Below are positions 1 through 8,808 of a DNA stretch of 36,515 bases, one piece after another (position 1 is the first letter of the stretch; the number at the start of each line of letters is the position of its first letter). Source of the stretch: Gemmatimonas sp. (GTDB lineage Bacteria; Krumholzibacteriota; Krumholzibacteriia; LZORAL124-64-63); the NCBI GenBank assembly GCA_013824755.1, contig PNOJ01000016.1:1-36515 (forward strand). Reading direction: 5' to 3'. The position numbers and the translations under genes were made by a program. A model generated the notes under the pieces. The model made no database searches. It had not been told where the DNA came from and worked only from the letters and a program-made list of their open reading frames with translations.

Positions 1-919
1 CCCCGAGCAGCAGCAGCCACAGGATGCTCGCCGGCAGCGAGAGCAGCGTGGTGCCGATGACCATGGCGCCGGCGAGCTGTTCGTCGCCCTGCATCTCCTG
101 CGCCATGACGTAGCTTACCACGGCGGTGGGCGTGGCCGCCAGCAGCACCGGCGCCTGCAGGGCGACACCTTCGAGCCCGAGGGCGCGCAGGCCGACGTAG
201 ACGAGCGCCGGGTAGAGGCCGAGCTTCAGGACGCACGTCGTCGCGGCGCCTGCAATCTCGCGGCGCAGGCGTTCCAGGTCCAACCCCGCGCCGACCGAGA
301 TCAGCGCCAGCGGCAGGGCGGTGCCCCCCACGAGGTCCATGGCGCCGCCCAGCGTCGCCGGGATCGCGAGGCCGATCGCCGACAGGACGATGCCGGCCGC
401 GCTGCCCAACGCCAGCGGGTTGACCGCGATGCGTTTCAGCATGCCGGTCAGGTCCACCTGCCGTCCCGGCCCCCCGCTGTGGTGGGGGAGGGTCAGCACC
501 ACGATCGACAGCACGTTGTAGACCACGACCATCGCGCCCACCAGCACCGAGATCTGGCCGACGGCCTCCTCGCCGAAGGCGTTCATGACCAGCGGCAGGC
601 CCACGAAGACCATGTTGCTGCGGTGGGAGCCCTGCGCGAAGACGCCGCGCCGCGAGGCGCGGGACCGGAAGGCCAGCGCGTACGTGGCGGCCGCCACCAG
701 CACGCTCACAGCGATGAAGACGCCCAGGACGCGCGGGTCGAGGCTGCTGCGCAGCGAGGTGCCGGCGGCGCCGCGCACCAGCAGCACCGGCGCCGCCACG
801 TAGAAGACCAGCCGCGTCAGGACGGCGTTGCCCTCCGTCGTGACGAAGCGCAACCGGCGCAGGGCGTAGCCCAGGCCGATGACCAGGAAGATGGGCAGGA
901 CGATGTTCAGTACGGTCAT
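1..919 (-). CDS. AEC (auxin efflux carrier-type) family transporter, 3' end cut by window edge
   Basis: An open frame runs leftward from an ATG at 919 to the window edge without a stop, giving about 306 residues. AEC (Mem_trans) proteins are usually 300-320 residues, so little is missing. The protein is almost entirely hydrophobic helices. It opens with MTVLNIVLPIFLVIGLGY and has a polar central loop (about residues 145-160, HHSGGPGRQ), the usual two-bundle layout of the family. Later helices carry family-like segments such as GGTALPLALISVGAGLDL and AATPTAVVSYVMAQEM. Family members export auxin or carry organic acids such as malate across the inner membrane; the substrate cannot be read from sequence. 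The start lies 8 bases past the stop of the glycosidase gene, so the two are probably cotranscribed. Confidence 0.85.
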   Translation of the reverse strand, partial: MTVLNIVLPIFLVIGLGYALRRLRFVTTEGNAVLTRLVFYVAAPVLLVRGAAGTSLRSSLDPRVLGVFIAVSVLVAAATYALAFRSRASRRGVFAQGSHRSNMVFVGLPLVMNAFGEEAVGQISVLVGAMVVVYNVLSIVVLTLPHHSGGPGRQVDLTGMLKRIAVNPLALGSAAGIVLSAIGLAIPATLGGAMDLVGGTALPLALISVGAGLDLERLRREIAGAATTCVLKLGLYPALVYVGLRALGLEGVALQAPVLLAATPTAVVSYVMAQEMQGDEQLAGAMVIGTTLLSLPASILWLLLLG

Positions 920-927
920 GCGCGCGC

Positions 928-3105
928 CTAGGGCTGCAGGTCGAAGGAGCCGGGCCAGGACGCATCGACGGTAGCCTCCGCATCGCCCGCGAGCAAGACG
1001 ACCGATCCCGCGCCGGAGAGGGCCGCCCAGTCCCCTTCCAGCGCGCGGCACGACAGGTCGACGTGCGGGCCGCGCACGACGGCCGTGATGCGCGACAGCC
1101 CGAACTCGCCGTCGCGGTAGGCGAAGCCCTCGCCCCCGTCGCGGTACACGGCGCAGGAGGCCCGGCCCTGACGGTCCGGGTTGACCAGCAGGGTGACGGG
1201 AGCTGCCGCGGCGTCGGTGTGCGCGGCCGGCGCGGCGAGCGCCAGGACGGCGCCGTCGCGCAGGTAGAGGCGGGGCAGGTCGGGGTCCGCGACATCGCCG
1301 AAGACGTGCCGGGTCACCTCGCGCCAGTCGCCCGCGGGCAGCGCCGGCACGGCGTCGCCCGCGCCGGGGGACGTGTCCACGACGACCATCAGGTCGTCGC
1401 CGATCAGGGCCGCGTCGTCGACGTCGCGCAGGCGCGGGTCGGCGGGGTCGGCGAAGAACAGCGGGCGCCAGGCCGGCAGGCCCGTGGTCGCCGCCTCGCG
1501 CATCAGCGTGTAGAGGTGGGGCATCAGGCGCATGCGGCCCTGCAGGGCGCGGCGGCAGGTGGCCTCGACCTCCGGTCCGAAGGCCCACGGCTCCTTGTCG
1601 ATGTTGCCCTTGCCGGTGTGGCCGCGGGCGAAGGGCAGCAGCGCCCCGAACCCCATCCAGCGGGCGTACAGCGCGCCGTCGCCCTTGCCCTCGAAGCCGC
1701 CGATGTCCGGGCCGGCGAAGGGCTGCCCCGACAGGCCGAGGTTCAGGACCATGGCGAGCGAGGCGTCCAGGTGCCGCCACGACGCCACGTTGTCGCCGGT
1801 CCAGGTGGCGGCGTAGCGGTGGCCGCCCAGGAAGTTGGCGCGCGTCAGCACGAAGGGCCGCCGGTCGGGGCGCGCGGCCAGCATGCCCTCGCGCGTGGCG
1901 CGGGCCATGAGCATGCCGTAGGCGTTGTGGTAGCGGGCGTGCGGCCCGGTCCCGCCGAGTTCCTCGTCGGCGCGGTGGACGTTGTCCTCGGGCATGGTCT
2001 TGCTGTCCACGTTGAAGACCGCGGGTTCGTTCATGTCGTTCCAGACGCCGTCGATCCCGGTGGCGAGGAAGTCCGCGTACAGGCCGCCCCACCAGGCGCG
2101 CACGCGGCGGTTCGTGAAGTCGGGCCACACGCAGTCGCCGGGCCACACGCGGCCGACGTACGGCGCGCCGTCGTAGGTGCGGACCCAGGCGTCGACCGTC
2201 TCGCCCGAGTCGAAGACGGCGTAGCCTTCCTCGAGCTTGATGCCCGGGTCGATGATCGCGATGGTGCGGAAGCCCAGGGCGTCGAGGTCGGCGTCGAGCC
2301 GGGCGGGGTCGGGGAAGGCGACGGGGTCGAAGGTGAAGGAGCGGTTGCCGTCCAGGTAGTCGATGTCCAGCCAGACGACGTCGCAGGGGAGGTCGCGCGC
2401 GCGGAACTCGCGGGCGATCTCGCGCACGCGGTCGTCGGGCGTGTACGAGTAGCGGCACTGGTGGTAGCCCAGCGACCACAGGGGCGGCAGGTCCATGGTG
2501 CCGCACAGCTCGGCCAGGCCCCGCAGCACCGCTTGCGGCGACTCGCGGTCGACGACCACCACGGGGAAGCGCGGGCCGTTGGCCACGAACAGGATGCCCG
2601 AGGTCAAGTCGATGAGCGTGCGCCAACTCGTGTCGGCCAGCACGCCGAAGGCGGTGCCGTCCGGTCGCACGGCCAGCACCCAGGGGTGCGACTGGTACAG
2701 GTGCGGCGTGTCGCCGCCGTAGGCGTAGGCGTCGTGGTTCCAGCAGACCGTGCGGGTCCCGTTGCGGCGCAGGGGTCCGAAGACCTCGCCGGTGCCGTAG
2801 AGGTCGGTGCCCTCCGGGATCGCGATGCGCGCGGCGGCGCGGCCCGCGACGCGGTAGAACTCCGGGAGCACCGTCGGCGCGGCGTCCGGCGACGGCAGGA
2901 CCGCGACCATCGACAGGGAGGGAGCGGCCGCATCGCGGGCCGCCGCGTCGGCATGGAAGCGGACGATGCCGGTCCCGAGCGATTCGGCCAGCGGCTCGGG
3001 TGCCGCCCCGACGGCGAGCGACGGAAGCCCCAGCAGCAGGAGCAGGCAGCCGGTGAGCCGGGCGGGCGACGGTCGGGGGCGCGCGGGACGGCGACGAGCG
3101 GGCAC
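928..3105 (-). CDS. Exported glycoside hydrolase family 31 (alpha-glucosidase/alpha-xylosidase type)
   Basis: The 725-residue protein carries the family 31 signatures in order. DVVWLDIDYLDG is followed by GVWNDMNEPAVF, whose first Asp (about D357) is the family's catalytic nucleophile. The acid/base Asp lies in TWTGDN (about D438) after RPFVLTRANFLGG. A basic N-terminus and the hydrophobic run LLLLLGLPSLAVG form a signal peptide, so the enzyme acts in the periplasm or outside. The family hydrolyses alpha-linked glucosides or xylosides from the non-reducing end with retention; the exact substrate is not evident. The start is GTG, chosen because GGGAGGA lies 4 bases upstream and the signal peptide follows at once. 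An AEC transporter follows in the same direction. Confidence 0.9.
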   Translation of the reverse strand: MPARRRPARPRPSPARLTGCLLLLLGLPSLAVGAAPEPLAESLGTGIVRFHADAAARDAAAPSLSMVAVLPSPDAAPTVLPEFYRVAGRAAARIAIPEGTDLYGTGEVFGPLRRNGTRTVCWNHDAYAYGGDTPHLYQSHPWVLAVRPDGTAFGVLADTSWRTLIDLTSGILFVANGPRFPVVVVDRESPQAVLRGLAELCGTMDLPPLWSLGYHQCRYSYTPDDRVREIAREFRARDLPCDVVWLDIDYLDGNRSFTFDPVAFPDPARLDADLDALGFRTIAIIDPGIKLEEGYAVFDSGETVDAWVRTYDGAPYVGRVWPGDCVWPDFTNRRVRAWWGGLYADFLATGIDGVWNDMNEPAVFNVDSKTMPEDNVHRADEELGGTGPHARYHNAYGMLMARATREGMLAARPDRRPFVLTRANFLGGHRYAATWTGDNVASWRHLDASLAMVLNLGLSGQPFAGPDIGGFEGKGDGALYARWMGFGALLPFARGHTGKGNIDKEPWAFGPEVEATCRRALQGRMRLMPHLYTLMREAATTGLPAWRPLFFADPADPRLRDVDDAALIGDDLMVVVDTSPGAGDAVPALPAGDWREVTRHVFGDVADPDLPRLYLRDGAVLALAAPAAHTDAAAAPVTLLVNPDRQGRASCAVYRDGGEGFAYRDGEFGLSRITAVVRGPHVDLSCRALEGDWAALSGAGSVVLLAGDAEATVDASWPGSFDLQP

Positions 3106-3134
3106 GGGGTCCTCCCGGGGCAGAAGTGGTTGCC

Positions 3135-3164
3135 ATTATAGGCCAAGGCCAGCCCCCCACCCAA
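3135..3164 (-). promoter_or_regulatory. Candidate sigma70-type promoter for the family 31 glycosidase
   Basis: On the minus strand, TTGGGT (3164-3159) and a perfect TATAAT (3140-3135) are separated by 18 bases. Transcription would begin about 20-25 bases before the GTG start, leaving room for the ribosome site. The stretch is AT-richer than its surroundings. The assignment rests on consensus match alone. Confidence 0.5.
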
Positions 3165-3214
3165 ACGACACCTGGTGACCCAAATGGCAATTATTCGCAC
3201 AATATGCTTGTTTC

Positions 3215-3243
3215 TTGACTGTTTCATGAAAATATGTTGTAAT
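3215..3243 (+). promoter_or_regulatory. Strong candidate sigma70-type promoter for the secreted protein at 3323
   Basis: TTGACT (3215-3220) and TGTAAT (3238-3243) are exactly 17 bases apart inside an unusually AT-rich stretch (about 3185-3250). The leader to the ATG at 3323 would be about 73 bases. With the minus-strand promoter at 3135-3164 this makes a compact divergent control region. Confidence 0.6.
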
Positions 3244-3322
3244 TGATGTCAGAGTACGAGCCGCAGTCAACGGGACCAACCCGCAACGACTCCGCCACCA
3301 CCCGCTTCGACTGGGGGACACG

Positions 3323-3800
3323 ATGTTCAAAAAGTTAACGATGGGCATGATGATGGTCGCGCTCGTCGCGGCCGCCGGCGCCGCCTCCGCCACCTCGATC
3401 GGCTGGGGCAACCTGCAGTGGCCGTTCGACCACCGACCCGGCCTGCACCGGCACCGGGATCTTCGGCCAGGTCTGGATGTCCGGCGTGACCGATGCCCCG
3501 GGCCAGGGCGCGGGCATCACCGCCGAGCTGGGCTTCGGCCCCGTCGGTTCGACCCCGGACGCCAGCTGGCTGTGGCTGCCCGCCGTCTTCAACGTGGACG
3601 TGGGCAACAACGACGAGTACGTGGTGTGGATGACCACCTACCTGCCCGCGGGCAGCTACCACTACACCTACCGCTACCAGTTCGCCGGCGACGGCGACTG
3701 GTACGTCGCGTCCGAACGCGGCACCGCGACGATCATCCAGAACTGCGGCGCCGTGCCCGCGGAGAACGCGGCCTGGGGCAGCGTCAAGGCGATGTACTGA
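3323..3800 (+). CDS. Small secreted protein, frameshifted
   Basis: An ATG preceded by GGGGGA opens a clear signal peptide (MFKKLTMGMMMVALVAAAGAA) and the start of a mature domain (SIGWGNLQWP). The frame then loses sense near 3425. From about 3425 to 3800 another frame continues with GIFGQVWMSGVTDAPGQG, then GFGPVGSTPDASW, FNVDVGNNDEYVVW and YHYTYRYQFAGDGDWYVA. Together these resemble a beta-sandwich module found in secreted proteins of FCB-type bacteria. One extra base (or two missing ones) between about 3421 and 3430 explains the break; repaired, the protein would be about 158 residues. The unshifted frame reads on into the next gene, which is an artefact. I know no function for the module. 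A lesion or a sequencing error are both possible. Confidence 0.6.
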
Positions 3801-3829
3801 CCTCGACCCGTCGAGGGTGTCCGGAACGG

Positions 3830-3849
3830 GGGCGGCCGCGCGGCCGCCC
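3830..3849 (+). terminator. Perfect palindrome, likely transcription terminator
   Basis: A 20-base perfect GC palindrome begins 30 bases after the stop at 3800 and is followed by the T-rich tract TCGTCTTTGT. A second small hairpin (CCTCGA, CCCG, TCGAGG; 3801-3816) sits directly after the stop codon. Together they look like an intrinsic terminator for the secreted protein gene. Confidence 0.55.
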
Positions 3850-3940
3850 TCGTCTTTGTACATCCTCGTTCTTTTCCGGCCGTGCGCTGTTGCCAGCCGC
3901 CGCCGTTGCGGCGATGATGGCGCGAGGGAGGATCACGTCC

Positions 3941-5308
3941 ATGCGCTGGCAGCCGGTCGATGAAGGCGTGCGCGACGTCGTGCTGGACGTCTGCCGCGCC
4001 GTGCGCGACGAGGGCGGCCGCGCCCTGCTGGTGGGCGGCTGCGTCCGCGACGCGCTGCTGGAGCGCGCGCCCGTGGACCACGACCTCGAGGTCTACGGGG
4101 TGGAGCCCGAGCGGCTCGAATCGCTGCTGTCGTCGCGCCACGCCCTGGACCGCACGGGCCGCGCCTTCGGCGTGCTGAAGCTGCGCGGCGTGCCGGTCGA
4201 CGTCTCGCTGCCGCGCCGCGAGTCGAAGGCGGGGCTGGGCCACCGCGGGTTCCTCGTGCAGTCCGATCCGGACCTGTCGCCGCGGGAGGCTGCGCTGCGG
4301 CGCGACTTCACGCTCAACGCCATCGCCTACGACCCGCTGGCCGGCGAGATCGTCGATCCGGTGGGCGGCTGCGGCGACCTGGAGCGCCGCGTCCTGCGCC
4401 GCGTCTCGGAACGCTTCGCGGAGGACCCGCTGCGCGTGCTGCGCGGGATGCAGCTCGTCGCGCGCTTCGAGCTGACCGCCGATCCGGCGACCGTGACCGC
4501 CTGCCGCGGCCTGGACCCCGAGGGGCTGGCCCGCGAGCGGATCTTCGAGGAGTGGCGCAAGCTCCTGCTGCTGGGCGCGCGCCCGTCCCTGGGCCTCGCG
4601 TTCCTGCGCGACACCGGCTGGCTCGACCACTTCCCGGAACTCGCGGCCCTCGTCGGTTGCGCGCAGGATCCCGCGTGGCATCCCGAGGGGGACGCCTGGA
4701 TCCACACCGGTCTCTGCCTGGACGCGTTCGCCGCCGAGCGCACGGGCGACGAGCGCGAGGACCTCATCGTCGGGCTGGCCGTGCTCTGCCACGACCTGGG
4801 CAAGCCGGCCACGACCCGCTTCGCCGACGGGCGGCCGCGCTCGCCGGGACATCTCGAGGCCGGGGAGGCGCCCGCGCGCGCATTGCTGGCGCGGCTGACG
4901 CCGCAGCGCGACCTCGTCGAGCAGGTCGTGCCGCTGGTGCGCGAGCACTCCCGTCCCCACGAGCTGCACCGCGCCGCGGCGGGCGACGCCGCGATCCGGC
5001 GGCTCGCGCACCGCGTGGGCCGGATCGACCGCCTGGTGCGCGTCGCCCGGGCCGACCGCCTCGGTCGCGGCGACGGCGCCGGACCGGGCTTCCCGGCCGG
5101 CGACTGGCTGCTGGAGCGCGCCGCGGCCCTGGACGTCCGCACCGCGCCGCCGCGACCGCTGGTCCTCGGCCGCCACCTGATCGGGCTCGGGTTCGCGCCC
5201 GGCCCGGGGTTCAAGGCGCTCCTCGACGCATGCTACGAGTCGCAGCTCGCGGGCGGGATCGCCTCGGTGGAGGAGGGCGTCGCGTTGGCGAGGAAGCTGG
5301 CCCGGTAG
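3941..5308 (+). CDS. cca: CCA-adding enzyme / poly(A) polymerase-type tRNA nucleotidyltransferase with HD domain
   Basis: The 455-residue protein has the class II nucleotidyltransferase head: LLVGGCVRDALL, the metal-binding DxD-type motif in DHDLEVYG, RRDFTLNAIAYDP and RVLRGMQLVARF. A C-terminal HD phosphohydrolase-like domain follows (LCHDLGKPATT and the later REHSRPHEL). The family adds or repairs the 3' CCA of tRNA in the cytoplasm; an HD domain is also present in E. coli Cca, where it has phosphatase and phosphodiesterase activity. I chose the ATG at 3941 because GGGAGGA (3926-3932) is 8 bases upstream. In-frame ATGs at 3914 and 3917 lie before this ribosome site. Poly(A) polymerase activity is the alternative, since the two groups share these motifs. 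Confidence 0.85.
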   Translation: MRWQPVDEGVRDVVLDVCRAVRDEGGRALLVGGCVRDALLERAPVDHDLEVYGVEPERLESLLSSRHALDRTGRAFGVLKLRGVPVDVSLPRRESKAGLGHRGFLVQSDPDLSPREAALRRDFTLNAIAYDPLAGEIVDPVGGCGDLERRVLRRVSERFAEDPLRVLRGMQLVARFELTADPATVTACRGLDPEGLARERIFEEWRKLLLLGARPSLGLAFLRDTGWLDHFPELAALVGCAQDPAWHPEGDAWIHTGLCLDAFAAERTGDEREDLIVGLAVLCHDLGKPATTRFADGRPRSPGHLEAGEAPARALLARLTPQRDLVEQVVPLVREHSRPHELHRAAAGDAAIRRLAHRVGRIDRLVRVARADRLGRGDGAGPGFPAGDWLLERAAALDVRTAPPRPLVLGRHLIGLGFAPGPGFKALLDACYESQLAGGIASVEEGVALARKLAR

Positions 5309-5406
5309 GGGCGCTGGCCGGCGCCCGCGACCTGCCCAGGATGTGCACGACGGCCGCCACGACCGGTGACGGCCGCCGCCTTTCCCCTGACCGGACGGGA
5401 CGCGAC

Positions 5407-6567
5407 ATGAACGGGAACCCCCCGCAGATCCGCTGCATCGGCATCCTCACCTCGGGCGGCGACTGCCCCGGCCTCAACGCCGCCATCCGCGGCATCGCCA
5501 AGGCCGCCATCCAGCGCCACGGCATGGAAGTGGTCGGCATCCGCGACGGTTTCCGCGGTCTCGTGGAGAACCGCGTGCAGCGCCTGGACAGCCAGGCCCT
5601 GAGCAACGTCCTGACGCTCGGCGGCACCATCCTGGGCACCAGCCGCGACAAGCCCAACAAGATGCTGATGGGCGACCAGGTCCTGGACATGACCGCCGTC
5701 GCGGTGGCCAACGCCCGCAGCCACGGCATCGAGTGCCTGGTCTGCCTGGGCGGCAACGGCACCCAGAAGAACGCCCACCACCTGCAGCGCGCCGGCGGCC
5801 TGGACGTGATGACGTTGCCCAAGACCATCGACAACGACGTCTTCGGCACCGACGTCAGCTTCGGCTTCGACACGGCCATGACGATCGCCGCCGAGGCCAT
5901 CGACCGCCTGCACACCACCGCGACCAGCCACGACCGCATCATCGTGGTGGAGGTCATGGGCAACAGCGCCGGCTGGCTGGCCCTCGGTGCGGGCCTGGCT
6001 GCCGGCGCCGACGTCATCCTCATCCCGGAGATCCCCTACGACCTGCACGTGGTGAAGGACTACCTGCTGGAACGGCAGCGCCGCTTCGGCAAGCGCTTCT
6101 CGATCGTCGTGGTGGCCGAGGGGGCGCTCACGCGCGAGCAGGCCGCCGCGGCCCGCCTGGCGCGCAAGAACGGGGCGCCGAAGGCCGCGGCCGCGCCCGA
6201 GGCGGACGACGACCTGCACGGCCGCCGCCTGGTGCACGAGTCCCTGGCCACCAGCCTGGCGCGCCAGCTCCAGGCGCTGACCGGGACCGACGCGCGCGTC
6301 ACCGCGCTGGGCCACGTCCAGCGCGGCGGCGGGCCGACCCCGGCCGACCGCCTGCTGTGCACGCGCCTGGGCGTGAAGGCCGCCGACCTGCTGGCCGCGG
6401 GCGTCGTGAACGTGATGACGGCGGTGCGGGGGATCGAGATCGTGCCGGTGCCGCTGGAACAGGTCGCCGGCCGCAAGCAGACCGTGCCGGCGGGCCACCC
6501 CTGGCTCCACGCGGCGCGCTCGGTGGGGACCTGCCTCGGCGTGCCGGACGCGGACCTGCTGCCCTGA
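5407..6567 (+). CDS. pfkA: 6-phosphofructokinase (PFK-A superfamily, mixed ATP/PPi signature)
   Basis: The 386-residue protein shows the phosphofructokinase core: LTSGGDCPGLNAAIRG near the N-terminus, GGNGT (residues 115-119), PKTIDND (138-144), the FGFDTA segment and late GHVQRGG. It phosphorylates fructose 6-phosphate in glycolysis. The second Gly of GGNGT is the residue usually linked to ATP use. Lys in PKTIDND is shared with PPi-dependent and trypanosome-like enzymes, where bacterial ATP-PFKs have Gly. Asn replaces the usual Asp of GGDG; I recall this in a known subgroup. The donor is therefore uncertain. An Ala/Lys-rich insert lies near residues 245-275. The ATG at 5407 begins just before the conserved core, with GGACGGGA upstream. 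The stop is 6 bases from the convergent ppk stop. Confidence 0.88.
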   Translation: MNGNPPQIRCIGILTSGGDCPGLNAAIRGIAKAAIQRHGMEVVGIRDGFRGLVENRVQRLDSQALSNVLTLGGTILGTSRDKPNKMLMGDQVLDMTAVAVANARSHGIECLVCLGGNGTQKNAHHLQRAGGLDVMTLPKTIDNDVFGTDVSFGFDTAMTIAAEAIDRLHTTATSHDRIIVVEVMGNSAGWLALGAGLAAGADVILIPEIPYDLHVVKDYLLERQRRFGKRFSIVVVAEGALTREQAAAARLARKNGAPKAAAAPEADDDLHGRRLVHESLATSLARQLQALTGTDARVTALGHVQRGGGPTPADRLLCTRLGVKAADLLAAGVVNVMTAVRGIEIVPVPLEQVAGRKQTVPAGHPWLHAARSVGTCLGVPDADLLP

Positions 6568-6581
6568 GCCGCCTCAGCGGC
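6568..6581. terminator. Small hairpin between convergent pfk and ppk ends
   Basis: GCCGC, loop CTCA, GCCGC complement (GCGGC) forms a five-pair hairpin. It begins at the base after the phosphofructokinase stop and overlaps the stop codon of ppk. It has no T tract, so a terminator role is only suggested by its position. Confidence 0.25.
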
Positions 6582-8690
6582 GCCAGACCCCGCCGCGGCT
6601 CTCCAGCAGCCTTCGCTGGACCTGGACCGGTTCCTCGCCCTCGGCGGGACGCAGCCGCGCGTAGCCGCCTCCGGGCTGCATGTCGCGGCCCGAGGCGTTG
6701 TCGGCGAGGTAGACGCCGAGCACGTCGTCGCGCAGGTAGCGCCGCAGCGGCGGGCTGGTCACCGGGAACAGCACCTCCACGCGACGGTCGATGTTGCGCG
6801 TCATGAGGTCGGCGCTGCCCGCGTAGATCTCCTCGTCGCCGCCGTTGCGGAAGTAGTAGATGCGGCTGTGCTCGAGGAAGCGGCCGACCACGCTGGTGAC
6901 GCGGATGTTCTCGCTCAGCCCCGCGACGCCCGGCCGCAGGCTGCAGACGCCGCGCACGATCAGGTCGACCTGCACCCCCTGCTGCGAGGCCTCGTAGAGC
7001 AGGTGGATGATCCGGCGGTCCACCAGCGCGTTCATCTTCAGCACCAGCCGGGCCCTGGTCCCGGCGCGGGCGTGGGCGATCTCGCGCCGCAGCAGCCCGT
7101 CGAGCCGCTCGCGCATGTTGACCGGCGCCACGATCAGCCGGCGGTAATCCTTCTGGGCCGAGTAGCCGGTGAGGTAGTTGAAGAGGTCGGTGGCGTCGGC
7201 GCCGATCTCCGGGTCGCAGGTGAACATCCCGAGATCCTCGTAGGCGCGGGCCGTCGCGTGGTTGTAGTTGCCGGTGCCCAGGTGGACGTAGCGCCGGATC
7301 TCGTCGCCTTCCTGCCGCACGACCAGCAGCACCTTGCAGTGCGTCTTGAGGCCCATCAGGCCGTAGGTCACGTGGACGCCCTCGTGCTCGAGCATGCGCG
7401 CCCAGCCGATGTTGCTGTCCTCGTCGAAGCGGGCCTTCAGCTCCACCAGCACCGCCACCTGCTTGTGGTAGTCGCGACGGGCCCGCAGCAGGGCCCGCAC
7501 CACCGGCGAGTCGCGCCCACGCGGTAGAGGGTCTGCTTGATGGCCAGGACCTGGGGGTCGCGGGCGGCCGCCTGCAGGAACTCCACCACGGGGTCGAAGG
7601 CGTCGTAGGGGTGGTGCAGCAGCAGGTCGCCTTGCCGGATGGCGGCGAAGACGTCGCCCTCGCGCGTCTCGGGACGCAGCGGCGCCGGCAGGCTGGGCGT
7701 GAAGGCGGGGAACTTCAGGTCGTAGCGGTCCACCTCGTGGACCTGCGCCAGCCCGACCAGACCGAGGGGGCGCGGCAGGACGTAGACGTCGCGCTCCACC
7801 AGCCCGAGGTTGCGCGTCAGGATGCCGCGGATCTCGGCCGGCATCTCCGGCGAGACGTCCAGGTGGACCGCGTCGCCGAACTGCCGCTCCTTGACGCTGG
7901 CGGCCATCGTCTCCAGCAGGTCGCTGGCCTCCAGCTCCTGGATCTCGAAATCCGCGTTGCGGATCACCCGGAAGGGGTGCGCCTCCAGCAGCTCCATGCC
8001 GTGGAAGAGCTCGCCCAGGTGGGCGGCGATCACCTGCTCGAGCCAGACGAAGTAGTGGTTGCGGGGCGACGTCCCGTCGCGCTTCACGCCGCCCGACGAC
8101 CGTTTGATCGGCACCAGCCGCGGCAGGGTGGCCGGCACCTTGACCCTCGCGAAGCGGACCTCGCCCTCGGTGTTGCGCACCAGGACGGCCATGTTCAGGC
8201 TGAGGTTCGAGATGTGGGGGAAGGGGTGGCCGGGATCGTGGGCCAGGGGCGTGAGCACCGGGAAGACGACCTGCTGGAAGTAGCGCTCGACCTGGCCGCG
8301 CTGCTTCTCGTTCAGCTCGGCGTGGTCGAGGACGTGGACGCCGGCCTCCCGCAGGGCCGGCAGCAGCTCCTCGTGGAGGCAGCGGGACGCCTCGGACATC
8401 AGCTGGAAGGCCCGCTTGCGGATGGCTGCGAGCTGGGCGGCGGGGGTCAGGCCGTCCAGGGACAGCTCCACGACCCCGGACTGCTGCTGCATGCTCAGGC
8501 CGCCCGCGCGGACCATGAAGAACTCGTCGAGATTCGACCCCAGGATGGCCAGGAACTTGACGCGCTCCAGCAGGGGATTGGACGGGTCCCGGGCCTCCTC
8601 CAGCACCCGCTGCTGGAACTCCAGGAGGCTCAATTCGCGATTCAGGTACAGATCCCGGGCGGTCGCGAAACCGTCGGTCTCTTGAGTCAT
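6574..8690 (-). CDS. ppk: Polyphosphate kinase 1, interrupted by a one-base frameshift
   Basis: Read across one frameshift this encodes about 705 residues, the normal size of PPK1, which makes polyphosphate from ATP reversibly. The first frame (8690 to about 7513) starts MTQETDG and carries LNRELSLLEFQQRVL, LGSNLDEFFMVRAG and AIKQTLYRVG. The second (about 7512 to 6574) continues with PVVRALLRARR, KQVAVLVELKARFDE, the phosphorylated-His motif VHLGTGNYN (His near 470) and the second conserved His in FLEHSRIYYFRNGG (near 608). Restoring one C after plus-strand 7512 (one G in the message) gives RVGADSPVVRALL, matching the family. All catalytic parts are intact, so a recent mutation or sequencing error is likely. 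It is divergent from msrA. Confidence 0.88.
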
Positions 8691-8773
8691 GTCCGGTCGC
8701 TCCGGGCTCGGGTAAGGTCGTCGAGGCGGGGTTGCAAGGGGTGGGCCAGTCGCGGATCCGCCGCCCCCGTGAT

Positions 8774-8779
8774 TATCCT
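8774..8779 (+). promoter_or_regulatory. Candidate -10 element upstream of msrA
   Basis: TATCCT in the AT-richer patch GATTATCCTG lies 29 bases before the msrA ATG. No convincing -35 is seen. The same TATCCTG word precedes the M16 protease and AraC genes, which raises its credibility slightly. Confidence 0.35.
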
Positions 8780-8808
8780 GTCCGTCTCCCCCGCCACGAG
8801 GAGTCGTC

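Noticed and set aside
1063-3141. 692-residue open frame on the plus strand opposite the glycosidase
   Set aside because: It is an Arg/Val/Gly-rich shadow frame caused by high GC; the opposite strand encodes all family 31 motifs.
3421-3430. Programmed frameshifting to explain the broken secreted gene
   Set aside because: There is no slippery heptamer or homopolymer at the junction, so mutation or sequencing error is simpler.
3323-5308. One continuous frame joining the secreted protein start to the tRNA nucleotidyltransferase
   Set aside because: The middle part is low-complexity Arg-rich read-through after a frameshift; each end belongs to a separate gene.
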